A stretch of DNA of 64,000 nt from Roseateles sp. YR242 (GCF_900109745.1 NZ_FOAV01000001.1:372001-436000), one strand, 5' to 3'; numbered from the stretch's first letter, positions 35,436 to 46,707 are shown. The notes: generated by a model from the sequence alone, not told the origin. A program made the numbers and translations.

Positions 35436-37040
35436 TCATTCCCACTCGATCGTCGCCGGCGGCTTGCTCGACACGTCGTAGGTCACCCGGTTGATGCCTC
35501 GCACCTCGTTGATGATGCGGCCTGAGCAGCGCTTGAGCAGGCTGTAGGGCAACTCAGCCCAATCGGCCGTCATGAAGTCGCTGGTCTGGACCGCGCGCAA
35601 CGCCACGACATAGTCGTAGGTGCGGCCGTCCCCCATCACGCCCACGCTCTTGACCGGCAGGAAGACCGTGAAGGCCTGGCTGGTCAGCTCGTACCAGGTC
35701 TTGCCGGTGGCTTCGTCGCGGGTGTTGCGCAGCTCTTCGATGAAGATGGCGTCCGCACGGCGCAGCAGGTCCGCGAATTCCTTCTTCACCTCGCCCAGGA
35801 TGCGCACGCCCAGGCCCGGGCCCGGGAACGGGTGGCGGTAGACCATCTCGGGCGGCAGGCCCAAGGCCACGCCCAAGGCGCGCACCTCGTCCTTGAACAG
35901 CTCGCGCAGCGGCTCCAGCAGCTTCAGGCCCAGTTGCTCCGGCAAGCCGCCCACGTTGTGGTGGCTCTTGATGGTGGTGGCCTTCTTGGTCTTGGTGCCG
36001 CCGCTCTCCACCACGTCCGGGTAGATGGTGCCCTGCGCCAGGAAGGTGGCGCCCTTGTGGCCGCCGCCACTGGCCTTGAGCTTTTCTGCTTCGGCCTTGA
36101 AGACGTCCACGAACAGGCCGCCAATGATCTTGCGCTTGCGCTCCGGATCGGTCACGCCAGCCAGTTGACCCAGGAACAGCTCGCTGGCGTCCACGCGGAT
36201 GACCTTGGCGTGCAGCTTGCCGGCGAACATGTCCATGACCATGTCGCCTTCGTTCAGGCGCAGCAGGCCGTGGTCCACAAACACACAGGTCAGCTGGTCG
36301 CCGATGGCGCGGTGGATCAGCGCCGCCGCCACGGAAGAATCCACACCACCGGACAGGCCGAGGATCACTTCCTCGTCACCCACCTGCTCGCGGATCCGGG
36401 CCACCGCTTCCGCGATGTAGTCGCCCATGATCCAGTCGCCCTTGCAACCGGCGATGTCCCGCACAAAACGGGTCAGCAAGGCCGTGCCTTGCAGCGTGTG
36501 CGTCACCTCGGGGTGGAACTGCACCGCGTAGTAGCCCTTGTCCTCGTTGGCCATGCCCGCAATGGGGCAGCTGGGGGTGGAGGCCAGCAGCTTGAAACCC
36601 TCCGGCAGCACGGTGACCTTGTCGCCATGGCTCATCCACACCTTGAGCATGCCGTGGCCCTCAGGGGTGGAGAAGTCCTGAATGCCGTCCAGCAGCCGGG
36701 TATGGCCGTGGGCACGCACCTCGGCATAACCGAATTCGCGGTGGTCACTCCATTCGACCTTGCCGCCCAGTTGCACCGCCATCGTCTGCATGCCGTAGCA
36801 GATGCCCAGCACCGGCACCCCCAGGTCCCACACTGCCTGCGGCGCGCGCAGTTCATGATCCTCATAGGTCGAGGCGTGGCTGCCGGAAAGAATGATCGCC
36901 TTCGGCCCGAAACTGCGGATGAAGTCGTCGCTGACGTCGTTGGGATGAATCTCGCAGTAGACCTGAGCGTCGCGCACACGGCGTGCGATCAGCTGGGTCA
37001 CCTGGGAGCCGAAGTCGAGGATGAGGACTTTGTCGTGCAT
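35436..37040 (-). CDS. guaA: GMP synthase (glutamine-hydrolysing)
   Basis: 534 residues, full length. N-terminal class I amidotransferase with the catalytic Cys in [17 protein letters not shown] and the HPEVTHT His/Glu. Central ATP-pyrophosphatase P-loop [19 protein letters not shown], and the C-terminal dimerisation domain ending [18 protein letters not shown]. It converts XMP to GMP. It is 60 bp downstream of the MFS gene and two genes after guaB. The 3' end of guaA is a known chromosomal integration site for genomic islands, and the vgrG module begins 257 bp beyond it. Confidence 0.97.
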   Translation of the reverse strand: MHDKVLILDFGSQVTQLIARRVRDAQVYCEIHPNDVSDDFIRSFGPKAIILSGSHASTYEDHELRAPQAVWDLGVPVLGICYGMQTMAVQLGGKVEWSDHREFGYAEVRAHGHTRLLDGIQDFSTPEGHGMLKVWMSHGDKVTVLPEGFKLLASTPSCPIAGMANEDKGYYAVQFHPEVTHTLQGTALLTRFVRDIAGCKGDWIMGDYIAEAVARIREQVGDEEVILGLSGGVDSSVAAALIHRAIGDQLTCVFVDHGLLRLNEGDMVMDMFAGKLHAKVIRVDASELFLGQLAGVTDPERKRKIIGGLFVDVFKAEAEKLKASGGGHKGATFLAQGTIYPDVVESGGTKTKKATTIKSHHNVGGLPEQLGLKLLEPLRELFKDEVRALGVALGLPPEMVYRHPFPGPGLGVRILGEVKKEFADLLRRADAIFIEELRNTRDEATGKTWYELTSQAFTVFLPVKSVGVMGDGRTYDYVVALRAVQTSDFMTADWAELPYSLLKRCSGRIINEVRGINRVTYDVSSKPPATIEWE

Positions 37041-37100
37041 GGTCAGCGATGAAAAGCGAAGAATCGATAAAGAGCAGTGGCCGCCGGATCAAGACCTGGG

Positions 37101-38360
37101 TCAGGCCTTGGCCGGCGCAGCCGCCTGGGCGGGCACGTCATGGAAGTGGCGCCACGAGAAATACAGCGAGACCGCCTGCAGCCCGGCGCAGAGATAAAAC
37201 GGGGCCCCCAGGCGCCAGTCGGCCCGCGGCAGCTCGGCCACCACGGCCATGAGGCCAAGGCCGAAGATGGGCGCCAGCACCGCCATCAGGCTGTTGATGG
37301 CCGACACGGCGCCCATGGTCTCACCCTGGTTGCGCGCATCGGCGGCGTTGGAGACGAGGCTTTGCAAGGCCGTGGGCGCCGCAAAGCCAACAATGTTGAA
37401 GAAGATGATGCCCACCATCATCCAGCCCTCTTCGGCCATGCCCCACACGAGGTTGGTGACGATGGAGGACACCAGGCCGATCAACACCAGCTTGCGCGGC
37501 CCCAGCCAGCGCATCAGCGGTTGCAGCAGGCCGCCCTGGACAATCACGGCCATCAGGCCCACAGCAAACAGCGACAAACCGTTTTCCCGCGGGCCCCAGC
37601 CAAACTTGTGCTGGTTGTAGATCACCCAGCAGGTCTGGATGATGAGCTGAGCCAGGCCCGAGCAGGCGATCACGTAGACCAGCGGGCCCACGCCACGCAG
37701 ACCTCGCACCCGCGCCAGCGAGGCAAACGGATTGGCCTTGCGCCAGTTGAAGGGCCGGCGATGTTCCGGTGCCAGCGATTCGGGCAACACGAAATAGCCG
37801 TAACACCAGTTCAGCAGCGCCAGGCTGCCGGCCACGAAAAAGGGAAGGTGCAGGTCGATACTGCCGAGCAAACCGCCCAGCACCGGCCCCAGGATGAAAC
37901 CCATGCCAAATGCCGCGCCGAGCATGCCAAACCGCTTGGCGCGGTCGGCCGGGGGGGTGATGTCCGCCACATAGGCATTGGCGACGGCCGCATTGGCCTG
38001 CATGGCGCCAGAGAACAGCCGAACCACCACCAGCATCCACAGCGCGCTGGCCATGGCGGTCACGAAGAAGCTGAGCGCCAGGCCGCTGAAACCGATCAGC
38101 ATGACCTTGCGGCGCCCGAAGCGGTCCGACAGGCCGCCCAGGAACGGAGCACCGAAGAAATTGGCCAGGCCGAAGGCAAACGCCACGGCCAGTTGCGCCA
38201 GGGTGTGCCGGGTTTCCGACTCGGTAAAGGTGCCGACCAGAACGGGCAGCACCGGAATGATCAGGCCGATCGACACCATGTCGATCAGCACAGCGATCAG
38301 GATGAACGACATGGCGGCCTTGCGGCCGCCATGGGTTTCATTGGAAACCGAGTCGGACAA
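37101..38360 (-). CDS. MFS transporter, Tet-type (drug:H+ antiporter family)
   Basis: 419 residues, about 12 helices. The motif A segment GGLSDRFGRRKVMLIGFSG (about 75) and the N-terminal IAVLIDMVSIGLIIPVLPVL place it in the TCR/Tet DHA1 family. It begins 3 bp after the guaB stop and is followed 60 bp later by guaA, so it is a transporter inserted in a purine operon. Substrate unknown; a purine analogue or nucleoside is a tempting guess from position but unsupported by sequence. Confidence 0.88.
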   Translation of the reverse strand: MSDSVSNETHGGRKAAMSFILIAVLIDMVSIGLIIPVLPVLVGTFTESETRHTLAQLAVAFAFGLANFFGAPFLGGLSDRFGRRKVMLIGFSGLALSFFVTAMASALWMLVVVRLFSGAMQANAAVANAYVADITPPADRAKRFGMLGAAFGMGFILGPVLGGLLGSIDLHLPFFVAGSLALLNWCYGYFVLPESLAPEHRRPFNWRKANPFASLARVRGLRGVGPLVYVIACSGLAQLIIQTCWVIYNQHKFGWGPRENGLSLFAVGLMAVIVQGGLLQPLMRWLGPRKLVLIGLVSSIVTNLVWGMAEEGWMMVGIIFFNIVGFAAPTALQSLVSNAADARNQGETMGAVSAINSLMAVLAPIFGLGLMAVVAELPRADWRLGAPFYLCAGLQAVSLYFSWRHFHDVPAQAAAPAKA

Positions 38361-38363
38361 GAC

Positions 38364-39868
<1,505 letters not shown>

Positions 39869-39921
39869 GAGAGGTGCGGCGTACACTCGCGCCAGCCCCT
39901 TAAATTCCAGGTCCATTTCAA

Positions 39922-40419
39922 GTGCCTATGATCTCCAAGAGCCTCCCCTTGAGCCTGTTGTGCGGCCTCGTGCTGCTGTCGCTGGCGCCCGTTGCCCAGG
40001 CCCAGTGGAAATGGCGAGATGCCGATGGCCGCGTGCAATACAGCGACCGCCCGCCTCCCGGCAACGTGGCGGAGAAGGACATCCTCGGACGCCCGTCGGC
40101 ATCGGCCCTGCGCGCCATGAACGCCCCCGCGAAACCGGCCTCCGCACCCGCCTCGGCAGCTGCGCCAGTGGCCCAGTCCGCCAGCGATGCAGCAGCCCGC
40201 CAGAAGGCTGAAAAGGAACGTAAGGCTGCCGATGACAAGGCCCGCGCCGAGATGGATGCGGAAAACTGCAAGCAGGCTCAAAACCAGATGCGACTGCTGG
40301 AATCCGGCGTCCGCATCGCCGTGAAAAACGACAAGGGCGAGCGCGAGATGGTCGACGATTCGGCACGTCAGACCCAGATGAAGCAGGCCCAGACCGTGAT
40401 TTCTGTGTCGTGCAAGTAA
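39922..40419 (+). CDS. DUF4124-domain secreted protein
   Basis: 165 residues. The start is either the GTG at 39922 or the ATG at 39928. Signal peptide to about 28 (LPLSLLCGLVLLSLAPVAQA), then the short DUF4124 motif QWKWRDADGRVQYSDRPPP, an Ala/Pro linker and a basic coiled-coil-like stretch (RQKAEKERKAADDKARAEMD), ending with a Cys pair 19-50 residues apart. The role of DUF4124 proteins is unknown; they are common periplasmic proteins in betaproteobacteria. Divergent from guaB across 85 bp. Confidence 0.85.
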   Translation: MPMISKSLPLSLLCGLVLLSLAPVAQAQWKWRDADGRVQYSDRPPPGNVAEKDILGRPSASALRAMNAPAKPASAPASAAAPVAQSASDAAARQKAEKERKAADDKARAEMDAENCKQAQNQMRLLESGVRIAVKNDKGEREMVDDSARQTQMKQAQTVISVSCK

Positions 40420-40517
40420 GAAGTGTGAGGGGCGGATAACGCCGTCACATCTTCTTCAGATCCGCGCGCGGTGGATGGCCTTTCCACCGTGCCCTGCGCC
40501 GGAAAGGGCCGGCCCGA

Positions 40518-40895
40518 TCAGGCTTTGCGGCCCAGCGGCCGATGCCGCGTGACGATTCGCTGACCCGTCGCCTTGTAGCGTTGACGCCGCGCCTCCTTGG
40601 GATCGACCGTCAAGGGGCGATAGACCTCCACACGGTCCCCGTCTCGCAACGGGGTATCCAGCGGGCGCAACTTGCCCCAGATGCCGGTCTTCAAGGCAGG
40701 CAGTTGCGGCTCCTCGAACCAGTGGCTGGCCCGGAGTGCTTCCACCACCGTACTGCCCTGCGGCAGTTCCACCTTCAACTGGCGCCACTCGCCCGGCATC
40801 GGGCTCCACAGCAGCTCTACAGTGAGCGAGCTTTCGACGGGAGCCTGGCCCGGCGACTGCGCCTGGGCCCGGCCCTGGGCCTCAGCGGGGGCCAT
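40518..40895 (-). CDS. rnfH: RnfH family ubiquitin-like-fold protein
   Basis: 125 residues from the ATG at 40895, which overlaps the end of ratA by 14 bp. The RnfH/UPF0125 fold shows as LTVELLWSPMPGEWRQLKVE, GSTVVEALRAS, GIWGKLRPLDTPLRDGDRVE and VYRPLTVDPKEARRQRYKA. RnfH is regularly encoded next to ratA in proteobacteria; its biochemical role is unsettled. The downstream partner is convergent, with a small hairpin (CGGTGGA...TCCACCG, 40469-40489) between the two. Confidence 0.88.
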   Translation of the reverse strand: MAPAEAQGRAQAQSPGQAPVESSLTVELLWSPMPGEWRQLKVELPQGSTVVEALRASHWFEEPQLPALKTGIWGKLRPLDTPLRDGDRVEVYRPLTVDPKEARRQRYKATGQRIVTRHRPLGRKA

Positions 40896-41361
40896 AGACC
40901 TGCTCCGCCCGTTTGACGAAGCTGTCCACAAAGGTGTTGGCAATGCGGTCAAAGACCGGGCTCACCACCGCTTCAAGGGCAAAGCTCGAAAAGGCATAGC
41001 GCAGCTCGAATTCAATCTTGCAAGCCTTCGGTTCGCCCCCATCTGCCACGGTTCCCGGCTTGTTTAGCGGCAGGAAACGCCAGTCACCATCCAGCAGCGA
41101 AAAAGGCCCATCCACCAGCTGCATGCGCACGCGGCTGTTCAGCTCGTGCGTGTTGCGGGTGGTGAAGGCGTGGCGCAGGCCCGCGTACGAGAGCGACAGG
41201 CGCGCGGTCATGCCGCCGCCCGTGCTCTCATCGTGACGCTCCAGGACGTCGGCAGCGGCGCACCAGGGCAGGAATTCAGGGTAGCGTTCAACCGCAGTGA
41301 CGAGGTCGTAGATCTCTCGCGGTGAATACCAAAGAAGGACGGTCTTCCTAACTTGCTTCAT
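40882..41361 (-). CDS. ratA: RatA/Coq10-type START-domain protein
   Basis: 159 residues from the ATG at 41361 (MKQVRKTVLLWYSPREIYDL); the frame extends upstream without a ribosome site. The START/polyketide-cyclase fold is seen at VERYPEFLPWCAAADVLERH, LSYAGLRHAFTTRNTHE and FSSFALEAVVSPVFDRIANT. Described both as a ribosome-associated toxin (RatA) and as a ubiquinone-binding Coq10 homologue. Divergent from smpB, the standard arrangement in this group. Confidence 0.92.
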   Translation of the reverse strand: MKQVRKTVLLWYSPREIYDLVTAVERYPEFLPWCAAADVLERHDESTGGGMTARLSLSYAGLRHAFTTRNTHELNSRVRMQLVDGPFSLLDGDWRFLPLNKPGTVADGGEPKACKIEFELRYAFSSFALEAVVSPVFDRIANTFVDSFVKRAEQVYGPR

Positions 41362-41392
41362 GGCACTTCTTAGAATGGCGGGATTGTAGGCG

Positions 41393-41398
41393 GGCTGG
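41393..41398 (-). promoter_or_regulatory. ratA -10 element
   Basis: TACAAT on the minus strand, 31 bp before the ratA start, within CGCCTACAAT. The same CTACAAT core is found upstream of rimO and of the cREC gene. Confidence 0.5.
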
Positions 41399-41533
41399 CG
41401 CCCAGCACGGCCCAAGCGTCTTGTACGATCCCCGAGTCACCGGCGCCCCTGCCAACTACACGCCCGGCCCTGTACTACCCGTGCCCTACCCCTGCCCTAC
41501 CCCGGCCCCTCTGTCCTCATCTTTCGCCATCGC

Positions 41534-41998
41534 ATGTCCATCGCAGAAAATCGCCGCGCCAGATTCGAATACCACATCGAGGAGCAGTACGAGGCTGGCA
41601 TCGTGCTGGAAGGCTGGGAAGTCAAGGCCATACGCGCCGGGCAGGTCCAGTTGCCGGATGGCTATGTCGTGATCCGGGACGGGGAACTGTTCCTGATCGG
41701 CTGCCGCATCAACCCGCTGCGCACCGCCTCCACCCACGTGCATCCCCAAGCGGATCGCACCAAGAAGCTGCTGATGAGCGGCGCCGAAATCCGCCGGCTG
41801 ATCGGCAAGGTGGAACAACGCGGCTTCACCCTGATCCCGCTGGACCTGCACTACAAGGGTGGTCGTGTCAAAGCACAGATCGCTCTGGCCAAGGGCAAGG
41901 CGCAGCACGACAAGCGCGAGACGGAAAAGAAGCGCGACTGGGAGCGCGAAAAGGGCCGACTGATGCGCCACAAGGTGTCAGGCCCGTCCAAGGACTGA
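41534..41998 (+). CDS. smpB: SsrA-binding protein
   Basis: 154 residues, full length. Family landmarks: [60 protein letters not shown], and the basic tail ([20 protein letters not shown]) that inserts into the ribosomal mRNA channel. It delivers tmRNA to stalled ribosomes. The ssrA gene itself is not in the window. Confidence 0.97.
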   Translation: MSIAENRRARFEYHIEEQYEAGIVLEGWEVKAIRAGQVQLPDGYVVIRDGELFLIGCRINPLRTASTHVHPQADRTKKLLMSGAEIRRLIGKVEQRGFTLIPLDLHYKGGRVKAQIALAKGKAQHDKRETEKKRDWEREKGRLMRHKVSGPSKD

Positions 41999-42022
41999 GC
42001 TTCCGCCTCCGTCCGTGCGCCA

Positions 42023-43225
42023 TCAGTCCAGCAGCGCCAGCGCCTGAGACAGATCGGCGCGCAGGTCTTCCACGTCCTCCAGACCGATCGCAAAACGCAC
42101 CAGGGTGCCGCCAGCTTCTGGTGGCCACGGCAACGGCAAGGAACGGCTGTGGCTGAGGTCATAAGGCACGGCCAGGCTCATCGGCCCAGCCCATGAATAG
42201 CCGATACCGAAGCAGTGCAGTGCGTCCACGAAAGCATCCACCTGCGCTGGCGCGTAGGCCGGCTTGAAGACGGCTGAGAACAGACACCCGCTCCCACCAC
42301 CGCTGACCTCTCGCCAGTGCGCGTGCCCGGGCGAGCCCGGCACGGCCGGGTGCAGCACCCGCGCCACCGCCGGCTGCTGCTGCATCCAGAGGGCCAGTTC
42401 GCGCGCCGCCGCCTCCTGGGCGCGATACCGCAGGGGCAGGCTGGGCAGGCCGCGCAGCACCAGCTCCACATCGTTCTGGCCCACCCCGTAGCCCAGGAAC
42501 TCATACATCTCGTCCATGCGCCGGTGCATCGCTGCATCGCGGGTGCAGACCGCCCCCATCAACACGTCCGCCCCGCCAGAGGCGAACTTGGTCAGCGCCT
42601 GCATGGAAATGTCCACACCCAGGCCGGGCGCCAGCTCAAAGGCGTTGAAGGCCATGCCCGCGCCCCAGGTGTTGTCCATGGCCGTGGCAACGCCCCGCGC
42701 CTTGCAGGCGCTCAAGAGTCCGATCAGGTCCGGGAACTCCATCGTGATCGAACCCGCCGCCTCCAGCCAGACCAGCCGGGTGCGGTCGCTCAACAGCGCG
42801 GCAAAACCAGCCGCATCCAGCGGGTCGTAGAAGCGATGGCTGATCCCCAGCCGGCTCAGCAAGCCCCGCGCGAGATGGCGGCTCTGGCCGTAGACATTGT
42901 CTGGCAGCAACACCTCGTCACCCGGCTTCAGCAAGGCCATGCCGGGCAAGGTGATGGCCGCCTGGCCGCTGGGCACCAGGACGCAATGGGTGGCCTGCTC
43001 CAGCGTGGCAATGCGGGCGGCCAGCGTGAAACTGCTGGGCGTCCCCTGAAGGCCGTAGCGGTAGGTCACCCCCTCCCGGGAACGCGGGCGATGAAGCGCT
43101 GCCGTGTCGCGGAACAGGACGGTGGAAGCCTTGTGGACAGGCACCGGCACGGCGTCCCACCCCTCCGGCGGACGATAGGGGTGATGGATCTGTTCCGTCG
43201 ACTTTCCGCGCTTGCTCAAGGGCAT
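42023..43225 (-). CDS. metC: Cystathionine beta-lyase (Cys/Met PLP enzyme)
   Basis: 400 residues. PLP fold type I: VPVHKASTVLFRDTAALHR, substrate loop TYRYGLQGTPSSFTLAARIA, PSGQAAITLPGMAL, and the Schiff-base Lys in DISMQALTKFASGGADVLMG. The C-terminus has the family Arg in GGTLVRFAIGLEDVEDLRAD. It splits cystathionine to homocysteine, pyruvate and ammonia. The ATG at 43225 directly abuts AAGGA, giving poor spacing; an in-frame TTG at 43219 would have ideal six-base spacing, so it may be the true start. Confidence 0.9.
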   Translation of the reverse strand: MPLSKRGKSTEQIHHPYRPPEGWDAVPVPVHKASTVLFRDTAALHRPRSREGVTYRYGLQGTPSSFTLAARIATLEQATHCVLVPSGQAAITLPGMALLKPGDEVLLPDNVYGQSRHLARGLLSRLGISHRFYDPLDAAGFAALLSDRTRLVWLEAAGSITMEFPDLIGLLSACKARGVATAMDNTWGAGMAFNAFELAPGLGVDISMQALTKFASGGADVLMGAVCTRDAAMHRRMDEMYEFLGYGVGQNDVELVLRGLPSLPLRYRAQEAAARELALWMQQQPAVARVLHPAVPGSPGHAHWREVSGGGSGCLFSAVFKPAYAPAQVDAFVDALHCFGIGYSWAGPMSLAVPYDLSHSRSLPLPWPPEAGGTLVRFAIGLEDVEDLRADLSQALALLD

Positions 43226-43405
43226 TCCTTCTGGTGAATGTGCAAAGCCTTGACCATTCTCGGGCAAACCCTCGCCTCTGCACACGCGGCCATGGGGCCA
43301 GGCCCAATTCGTCAAGATCGGCGTCGGCAAGAGTAGTCAATCGAAACTCATGTCCCATGACAACCACTGAGTGAAGCCACAGCATCTTGCGGAGCTCACG
43401 TTGCC

Positions 43406-44470
43406 ATGAAATACCAGCCCATCACACCGAATGCGGGGCCATCCCTCTACAGCCATGGCGCCGCCAAGCGGGCCGCGCGCCCCCTGCCGGACGAAATGCT
43501 CCCTAAGGCCGCAGCCTACGCAGCCAGAGCATGGACACTGACCGCTGCTACCAAGGAACCTCGCCTGAGCGCACATGCACGGCCAGCCGAGCGGATGCTG
43601 GAGTGTGCCTTGCTGGACCTGCTGATGTGGATGCACAACGTGGATACGGACGAGATCCGCAGGGACTCCAGCCTGCAGCAGATGCCCCGCATGAATGTTT
43701 CGCTACTGGGGACGATCCGGCGCGCGTGCCCGTCAGAGGCGGAGCTGTTGATCAAAAGCCTCGGCGATTGGGACGCATTGTGGGATTTTTTGAAGGCTCT
43801 CGCACCACCCACGCTGGCAGCCCACATGAACGAAAAAAGGGCCGAGCTCAACCGGGATATCCGGACGCGCGTCATGCACTGGCTCAATGACTTACGGCGC
43901 GATGTGGGCAGCGCCGGGCCCAGATTCGATCCTGGCTGTGAGCCGCAACCGACCAAGCCGGCGCCTGCGAAGAAAATCAATATGCCGCTGCTGCAGGAGG
44001 CCGCCAAGTCCATTCGCCAAAACGGCGAATGGAACTCGCTCGGTGGCGACATTGCCCCCTTCGCAATGCCGCACGTGCCTGGTTGGCCTGCCCACCGAGC
44101 GCTGGAGATCCGGGATCTGAAAGGCACGCTACTGGAGCGCATGACACCGTCACGATTAGCCACGGATAAGCCGGTGATCCTCATTCTGGATACCGACCGG
44201 CGACACTATTCAGCACAGCTCGATGGGAAAACAGTGGCCGTTCCGGATGATGGCAACTGCTTCTATCACGCGGTGCTCAGGGCCCTCGGCCCGCATGATC
44301 GCGCGCGGTTGGTGACCACGATCGGCAACGAGCATTCCTACCAGTTCAGCAAGGCCACGCTGATGGCGCTGCGCAATGCCACCGCCGATGAACTGATCCA
44401 GCATCCCTGGCGCTACCAATCCGCGCTCGAGCTGCTGGAGCTGGTAAACCCGTCGGGGGGGCGACGCTGA
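43406..44470 (+). CDS. Candidate OTU-like cysteine protease with circularly permuted active site
   Basis: 354 residues. The first ~245 residues are helical and unrecognised (LECALLDLLMWMHNVDTDEI, LINKSLG-type helices). The C-terminal ~100 carry an OTU cysteine box PDDGNCFYHAV (D282, C285), in which DGNC and the following aromatic are diagnostic of OTU deubiquitinases. The His-bearing strand-turn, normally C-terminal to the Cys box, lies before it here: VILILDTDRRHYSAQLDG (H267). That order suggests a circularly permuted OTU domain, as reported for some bacterial effectors. No signal peptide. It sits between metC and rimO, with its stop 2 bp from the convergent rimO stop. A type III or similar secreted effector is one explanation; an intracellular protease is another. 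Confidence 0.6.
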   Translation: MKYQPITPNAGPSLYSHGAAKRAARPLPDEMLPKAAAYAARAWTLTAATKEPRLSAHARPAERMLECALLDLLMWMHNVDTDEIRRDSSLQQMPRMNVSLLGTIRRACPSEAELLIKSLGDWDALWDFLKALAPPTLAAHMNEKRAELNRDIRTRVMHWLNDLRRDVGSAGPRFDPGCEPQPTKPAPAKKINMPLLQEAAKSIRQNGEWNSLGGDIAPFAMPHVPGWPAHRALEIRDLKGTLLERMTPSRLATDKPVILILDTDRRHYSAQLDGKTVAVPDDGNCFYHAVLRALGPHDRARLVTTIGNEHSYQFSKATLMALRNATADELIQHPWRYQSALELLELVNPSGGRR

Positions 44471-44472
44471 AC

Positions 44473-45879
44473 TCAGATGGGCAAGGCGATCAGGTCGTGG
44501 CCTTCCACCGCCACGATGCGGGCACGTGTGAATTCGCCGACCCGCAGTTGCTTGCTCGCCTTTTCCGGCGGCAGCAGACGCACGGTGCCGTCGATTTCTG
44601 GCGCATCGGCATATGAACGGCCCACGCCACCCTTGCGGCCGAGGCCCGGTGCGCTGTCCACGATCACCTGCATGGTGGCGCCGACCCGGCGCTGCAGCTT
44701 GGCGATGGACACCTCTTCAGCCACGGCCATGAAGCGTGCGCGGCGTGCTTCACGCACCTCGTCGGGCAAGGCACCCGCCAGTTCGTTGGCCGGTGCGCCA
44801 TCGATCGGCGAATAGGCAAAACAACCGGCGCGGTCGATCTGGGCTTCACGCATGAAGTCCAGCAGGTACTGGAACTCTTCTTCGGTCTCGCCCGGGAAAC
44901 CGGCGATGAAGGTGGAGCGGATGACCAGTTCCGGGCAGATCTCGCGCCAGCGCTGGATACGCTCCAGGTTCTTCTCGCCGTTGGCCGGGCGCTTCATGCG
45001 CTTGAGCACGTCGGGGTGGGCGTGCTGGAAAGGAACGTCCAGGTAGGGAAGGATCAGGCCCTGCGCCATCATGGGCAGGACTTCGTCCACATGCGGATAG
45101 GGGTAGACGTAGTGCAGCCGGACCCAGGCACCGTAGGGCTTGGCGATCTCGCCGAGTTGCGCCACCAGGTCGAACATGCGGGTCTTGACCGGCTTGCCGT
45201 CCCAGAAGCCGGTGCGGTATTTCACATCGACGCCATAGGCGCTGGTGTCCTGGCTGATGACCAGCAGTTCCTTGACGCCGGATTCGAACAGCGCCTTGGC
45301 CTCGGAGAGCACATCGCCGATGGCGCGGGAGACCAGATCCCCACGCATGCTGGGGATGATGCAGAAGCTGCAGCGGTGGTTGCAGCCTTCGCTGATCTTC
45401 AGATAGGCGTAGTGCTTGGGCGTGAGCTTGATGCCGGCGATGCCCCGGGCCTCGGGCACCAGGTCAATGAAGGGATCGTGGGGCTTGGGCACATGGGTGT
45501 GCACCGCGTCCATCACTTCCTGGGTGGCATGGGGGCCGGTGACGGCCAGCACGCTGGGGTGGATTTCCCGCACCAGGTTGTTGGTGTTGGCCCCTGACTT
45601 CGCGCCCAGGCAACCCGTGACGATGACCTTGCCGTTTTCGGCCAGCGCTTCGCCGATGGTGTCCAGGCTTTCCTTGACGGCGTCATCGATGAAGCCACAG
45701 GTGTTCACGATTACCAGATCAGCGCCGGCGAAGGTCTTCGAGGTCTCGTAGCCTTCGGCGCGGAGTTGGGTGAGGATCAGTTCGCTGTCGGTCAGGGCCT
45801 TCGGGCAGCCGAGCGATACGAAGCCGATCTTCGGTGCGGCCTTGGCGGCTTCGGCGGGGGTGTAAGTTGTTGATTCCAT
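44473..45879 (-). CDS. rimO: Ribosomal protein S12 methylthiotransferase
   Basis: 468 residues. An N-terminal UPF0004 domain ([20 protein letters not shown]) carries one iron-sulfur cluster. The radical-SAM motif C166-x3-C170-x2-C173 ([19 protein letters not shown]) follows, then a C-terminal TRAM domain ([20 protein letters not shown]). It methylthiolates Asp of ribosomal protein S12. The start has a promoter-like element at 45921-45958. Confidence 0.96.
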   Translation of the reverse strand: MESTTYTPAEAAKAAPKIGFVSLGCPKALTDSELILTQLRAEGYETSKTFAGADLVIVNTCGFIDDAVKESLDTIGEALAENGKVIVTGCLGAKSGANTNNLVREIHPSVLAVTGPHATQEVMDAVHTHVPKPHDPFIDLVPEARGIAGIKLTPKHYAYLKISEGCNHRCSFCIIPSMRGDLVSRAIGDVLSEAKALFESGVKELLVISQDTSAYGVDVKYRTGFWDGKPVKTRMFDLVAQLGEIAKPYGAWVRLHYVYPYPHVDEVLPMMAQGLILPYLDVPFQHAHPDVLKRMKRPANGEKNLERIQRWREICPELVIRSTFIAGFPGETEEEFQYLLDFMREAQIDRAGCFAYSPIDGAPANELAGALPDEVREARRARFMAVAEEVSIAKLQRRVGATMQVIVDSAPGLGRKGGVGRSYADAPEIDGTVRLLPPEKASKQLRVGEFTRARIVAVEGHDLIALPI

Positions 45880-46335
45880 TTGACTTCCGCCGGGCGACCT
45901 GGCTGATGAGCTGGGCCGGTATTGTAGTCGAGCAGGCTGGGAGGTGCCGCGCGAGGGCTACTGGAGAGCGACGGAGTTAACGAGATGCTGCAGCAGGCTC
46001 CATGGCGCGAGGCGCGTCGCCTGCAGCCACGCGATGCCTCGCACAAGCCGCCCGCTGTGGTTGTGGTGTGCGCCAGTCCCACCCGAGTCAAGAGCCACCT
46101 CAGTTTGCGGGAGCGATATAACGGGGCCTTTCGGCAGGCATACACGATCGCCAGCAACACCACTTAGTCATCCACAAGATGCCAATAGATCGCTCGCACG
46201 CCGCCCCGTTTTGAACCTGCCAGCCAATGCGCTTGTCTATATAGATTCGGATGGACGACGCGCACCACGACTCGGGACGCTCCCAAGGCTCCCTACCAGG
46301 GTTGAGGCGCACAATAGGCTGGCGAACTACGATGC
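45880..46335. other. 456-bp gap between rimO and the cREC gene
   Basis: No convincing gene. A long open frame on the plus strand (45944-46558) runs antisense to the well-supported cREC gene and has no ribosome site, so I regard it as chance. The region contains the rimO promoter copy (45921-45958) and otherwise nothing recognised. Confidence 0.45.
45921..45958 (-). promoter_or_regulatory. rimO promoter, copy A of a duplicated 38-bp element
   Basis: On the minus strand it ends in CTACAAT, a good -10 hexamer (TACAAT) 42 bp from the rimO ATG. The 38 bp match 46744-46781 at 34 positions, and the match covers just the -10 to about -45 region. No standard -35 at the expected distance. Confidence 0.55.
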
Positions 46336-46707
46336 TCAATTCGAGAAGGAATTCTCTGAAGCGGCCTTTGGAGATCCTTTCGCTCCAATCCCTGAAGTCG
46401 CCAAGGAAAAAGGCGCTCTTTGGGCCAATCGCTCGATCGAGCGTATGCCGGCCTCCATCTTCGCCCGAGCGGACGAATTGGCGGAATGCACCTTGATGCG
46501 CGGAGGTTCAAAGGCATTCAGAGCCACCGCCTCTTCAATCCACAGTACGACGTCATAGCCGGTCCCGCGCGCGTCATCGCCGAGATCATGATCAAGGCTG
46601 AGATCGGACACCCGCCCCGTCTTTAGAAGAGCAATCACCTCGTCAGGCCAGTAGGCCCGAAGCCACCCCTGCGGGGTCGATCTCTCGTCGTCCAAGAAGA
46701 CTTTCAT
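46336..46707 (-). CDS. Stand-alone cREC (cyclic-phosphate processing receiver-like) protein
   Basis: 123 residues from the ATG at 46707. Opens MKVFLDDERSTPQGWLRAYW, then ALLKTGRVSDLSLDHDLGDD, GTGYDVVLWIEEAV and PPRIKVHSANSSARAKMEAG. The acidic DDE pocket and DHDLGDD motif define the cREC family, receiver-like proteins proposed to act on cyclic phosphate ends or nucleotide signals rather than as phosphorelay receivers. No partner kinase or toxin is adjacent. The function is inferred from family description only. Confidence 0.75.
   Translation of the reverse strand: MKVFLDDERSTPQGWLRAYWPDEVIALLKTGRVSDLSLDHDLGDDARGTGYDVVLWIEEAVALNAFEPPRIKVHSANSSARAKMEAGIRSIERLAQRAPFSLATSGIGAKGSPKAASENSFSN

Noticed and set aside
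45944-46558. 204-residue plus-strand frame with some protein-like sequence
   Set aside because: Antisense to the cREC gene, with no ribosome site; the minus-strand family match is far stronger.
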